NCBI GenBank assembly: GCA_036824265.1
Contig: DAITAL010000065.1
Location: 1 to 6,676 of the forward strand
DNA from: JAAYZB01 sp937958685
GTDB lineage: Bacteria > Bacillota_I > Bacilli_A > Izemoplasmatales > Hujiaoplasmataceae
DNA length: 6,676 nt
Direction of reading: 5' to 3'
A program made the position numbers and the translations under genes. Shown in pieces: positions 6,315 through 6,676 of the stretch. The notes beneath the pieces were generated by a model that saw only the letters and a list, made by a program, of their open reading frames with translations, ran no database searches and was not told where the DNA came from. Numbering within the stretch: the stretch's first letter is position 1; each line of letters opens with the position of its first letter.

Positions 6315-6676
6315 CTATTTCTTATTCATTTCCTCCGCGACAATCAAGCGGATCATCAGATTGTATTCATGAATGTAATTTTTGATATCAAGAAAAAAAC
6401 TACTTGCAGCCAAGCCTTGTGGATTTTCCACAACGCGCTCAAATATCTTTACAACCCGTCCTTTAGCTGAACTAGAAACTTTCCCAATTCCCATGAGTGC
6501 GCGACAAAGGTCATCGACACCAATACTCGTATTATTATCATTCAACTGACGAAAAATTTCTTTTTCAAGAAAAGGAATTGCGCTTTCATTTGCATTATAA
6601 AGCACAGAGACTGCTTCATCCCGTTTGGTCCAGTAGTCATCGATGTCATCATAATTCCTGGAAGTAATAAACTTGG
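6315..6676 (-). CDS. Unrecognised protein, C-terminal part (runs off the window)
   Basis: 119 residues are visible, open to the window edge and ending in TAG at 6315. The sequence is mixed acidic and basic, apparently all helical, with no membrane segment and no metal or nucleotide motif. Examples are DDIDDYWTKRDEAV near the left limit, FLEKEIFRQLNDNN, and a C terminus IRLIVAEEMNKK. DNA here is AT-rich (about 28-37% GC by line), unlike the terminase scrap and the operon, so it probably has a separate origin. The gene points toward the terminase fragment; the 138 bp between them (6177-6314) show no gene, and I see no clear terminator there. The plus-strand frame over the same DNA has an unlikely composition and is taken as a shadow. 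No family is recognised. Confidence 0.55.
   Translation of the reverse strand, partial: KFITSRNYDDIDDYWTKRDEAVSVLYNANESAIPFLEKEIFRQLNDNNTSIGVDDLCRALMGIGKVSSSAKGRVVKIFERVVENPQGLAASSFFLDIKNYIHEYNLMIRLIVAEEMNKK

Noticed and set aside
6189..6470. 93-codon plus-strand frame
   Set aside because: Low-complexity hydrophobic shadow of the minus-strand gene, with no ribosome site of note and no family resemblance.

Overview
The window is a mid-GC bacterial segment of roughly 47-50% GC over most of its length. It has short intergenic gaps, Shine-Dalgarno sites and some GTG starts. The sequence does not fix the species. A CobS-family membrane protein, a DegT-type aminotransferase and an IS1380-type transposase remnant would fit a Gram-negative host, but that is only a guess.

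Positions 5374 down to 1 hold one tightly packed minus-strand operon of five genes. In order of transcription they are: a radical SAM/SPASM protein; an asparagine-synthetase-like ATP-dependent amide ligase whose N-terminal Cys nucleophile is missing; a polytopic CobS-family protein (adenosylcobinamide-GDP ribazoletransferase-like); a DegT/DnrJ/EryC1/StrS-type PLP sugar aminotransferase; and a family 2 glycosyltransferase cut by the window edge. The junctions are a 20-nt gap, an ATGA overlap, a gap of about 5 nt and a 7-nt gap, so the genes are almost certainly co-transcribed and partly translationally coupled. No other cobalamin gene is present. The gene set therefore looks like a biosynthetic pathway that joins an amide-forming step, a radical modification, an amino sugar, a glycosyl transfer and a membrane phosphotransfer-type condensation. 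I do not recognise it as a described pathway, and the product cannot be read from the window.

Upstream of the operon (5375-5645) is a leader with a weak candidate promoter, a group of short palindromes, a perfect 7-bp hairpin and a 50-codon minus-strand ORF of doubtful status. Beyond it lies genomic scrap: the C-terminal end of an IS1380-family transposase with two compensating frameshifts (5646-5939, minus strand) is joined directly to a GC-rich (about 64%) plus-strand fragment of a phage terminase large subunit (about 5937-6176). The window ends in AT-rich DNA (about 30% GC in places) carrying the 3' end of an unrecognised minus-strand gene (6315-6676). These base-composition steps and broken mobile genes show that the operon's upstream flank has been rearranged repeatedly, so the operon sits next to, or within, an accessory region.
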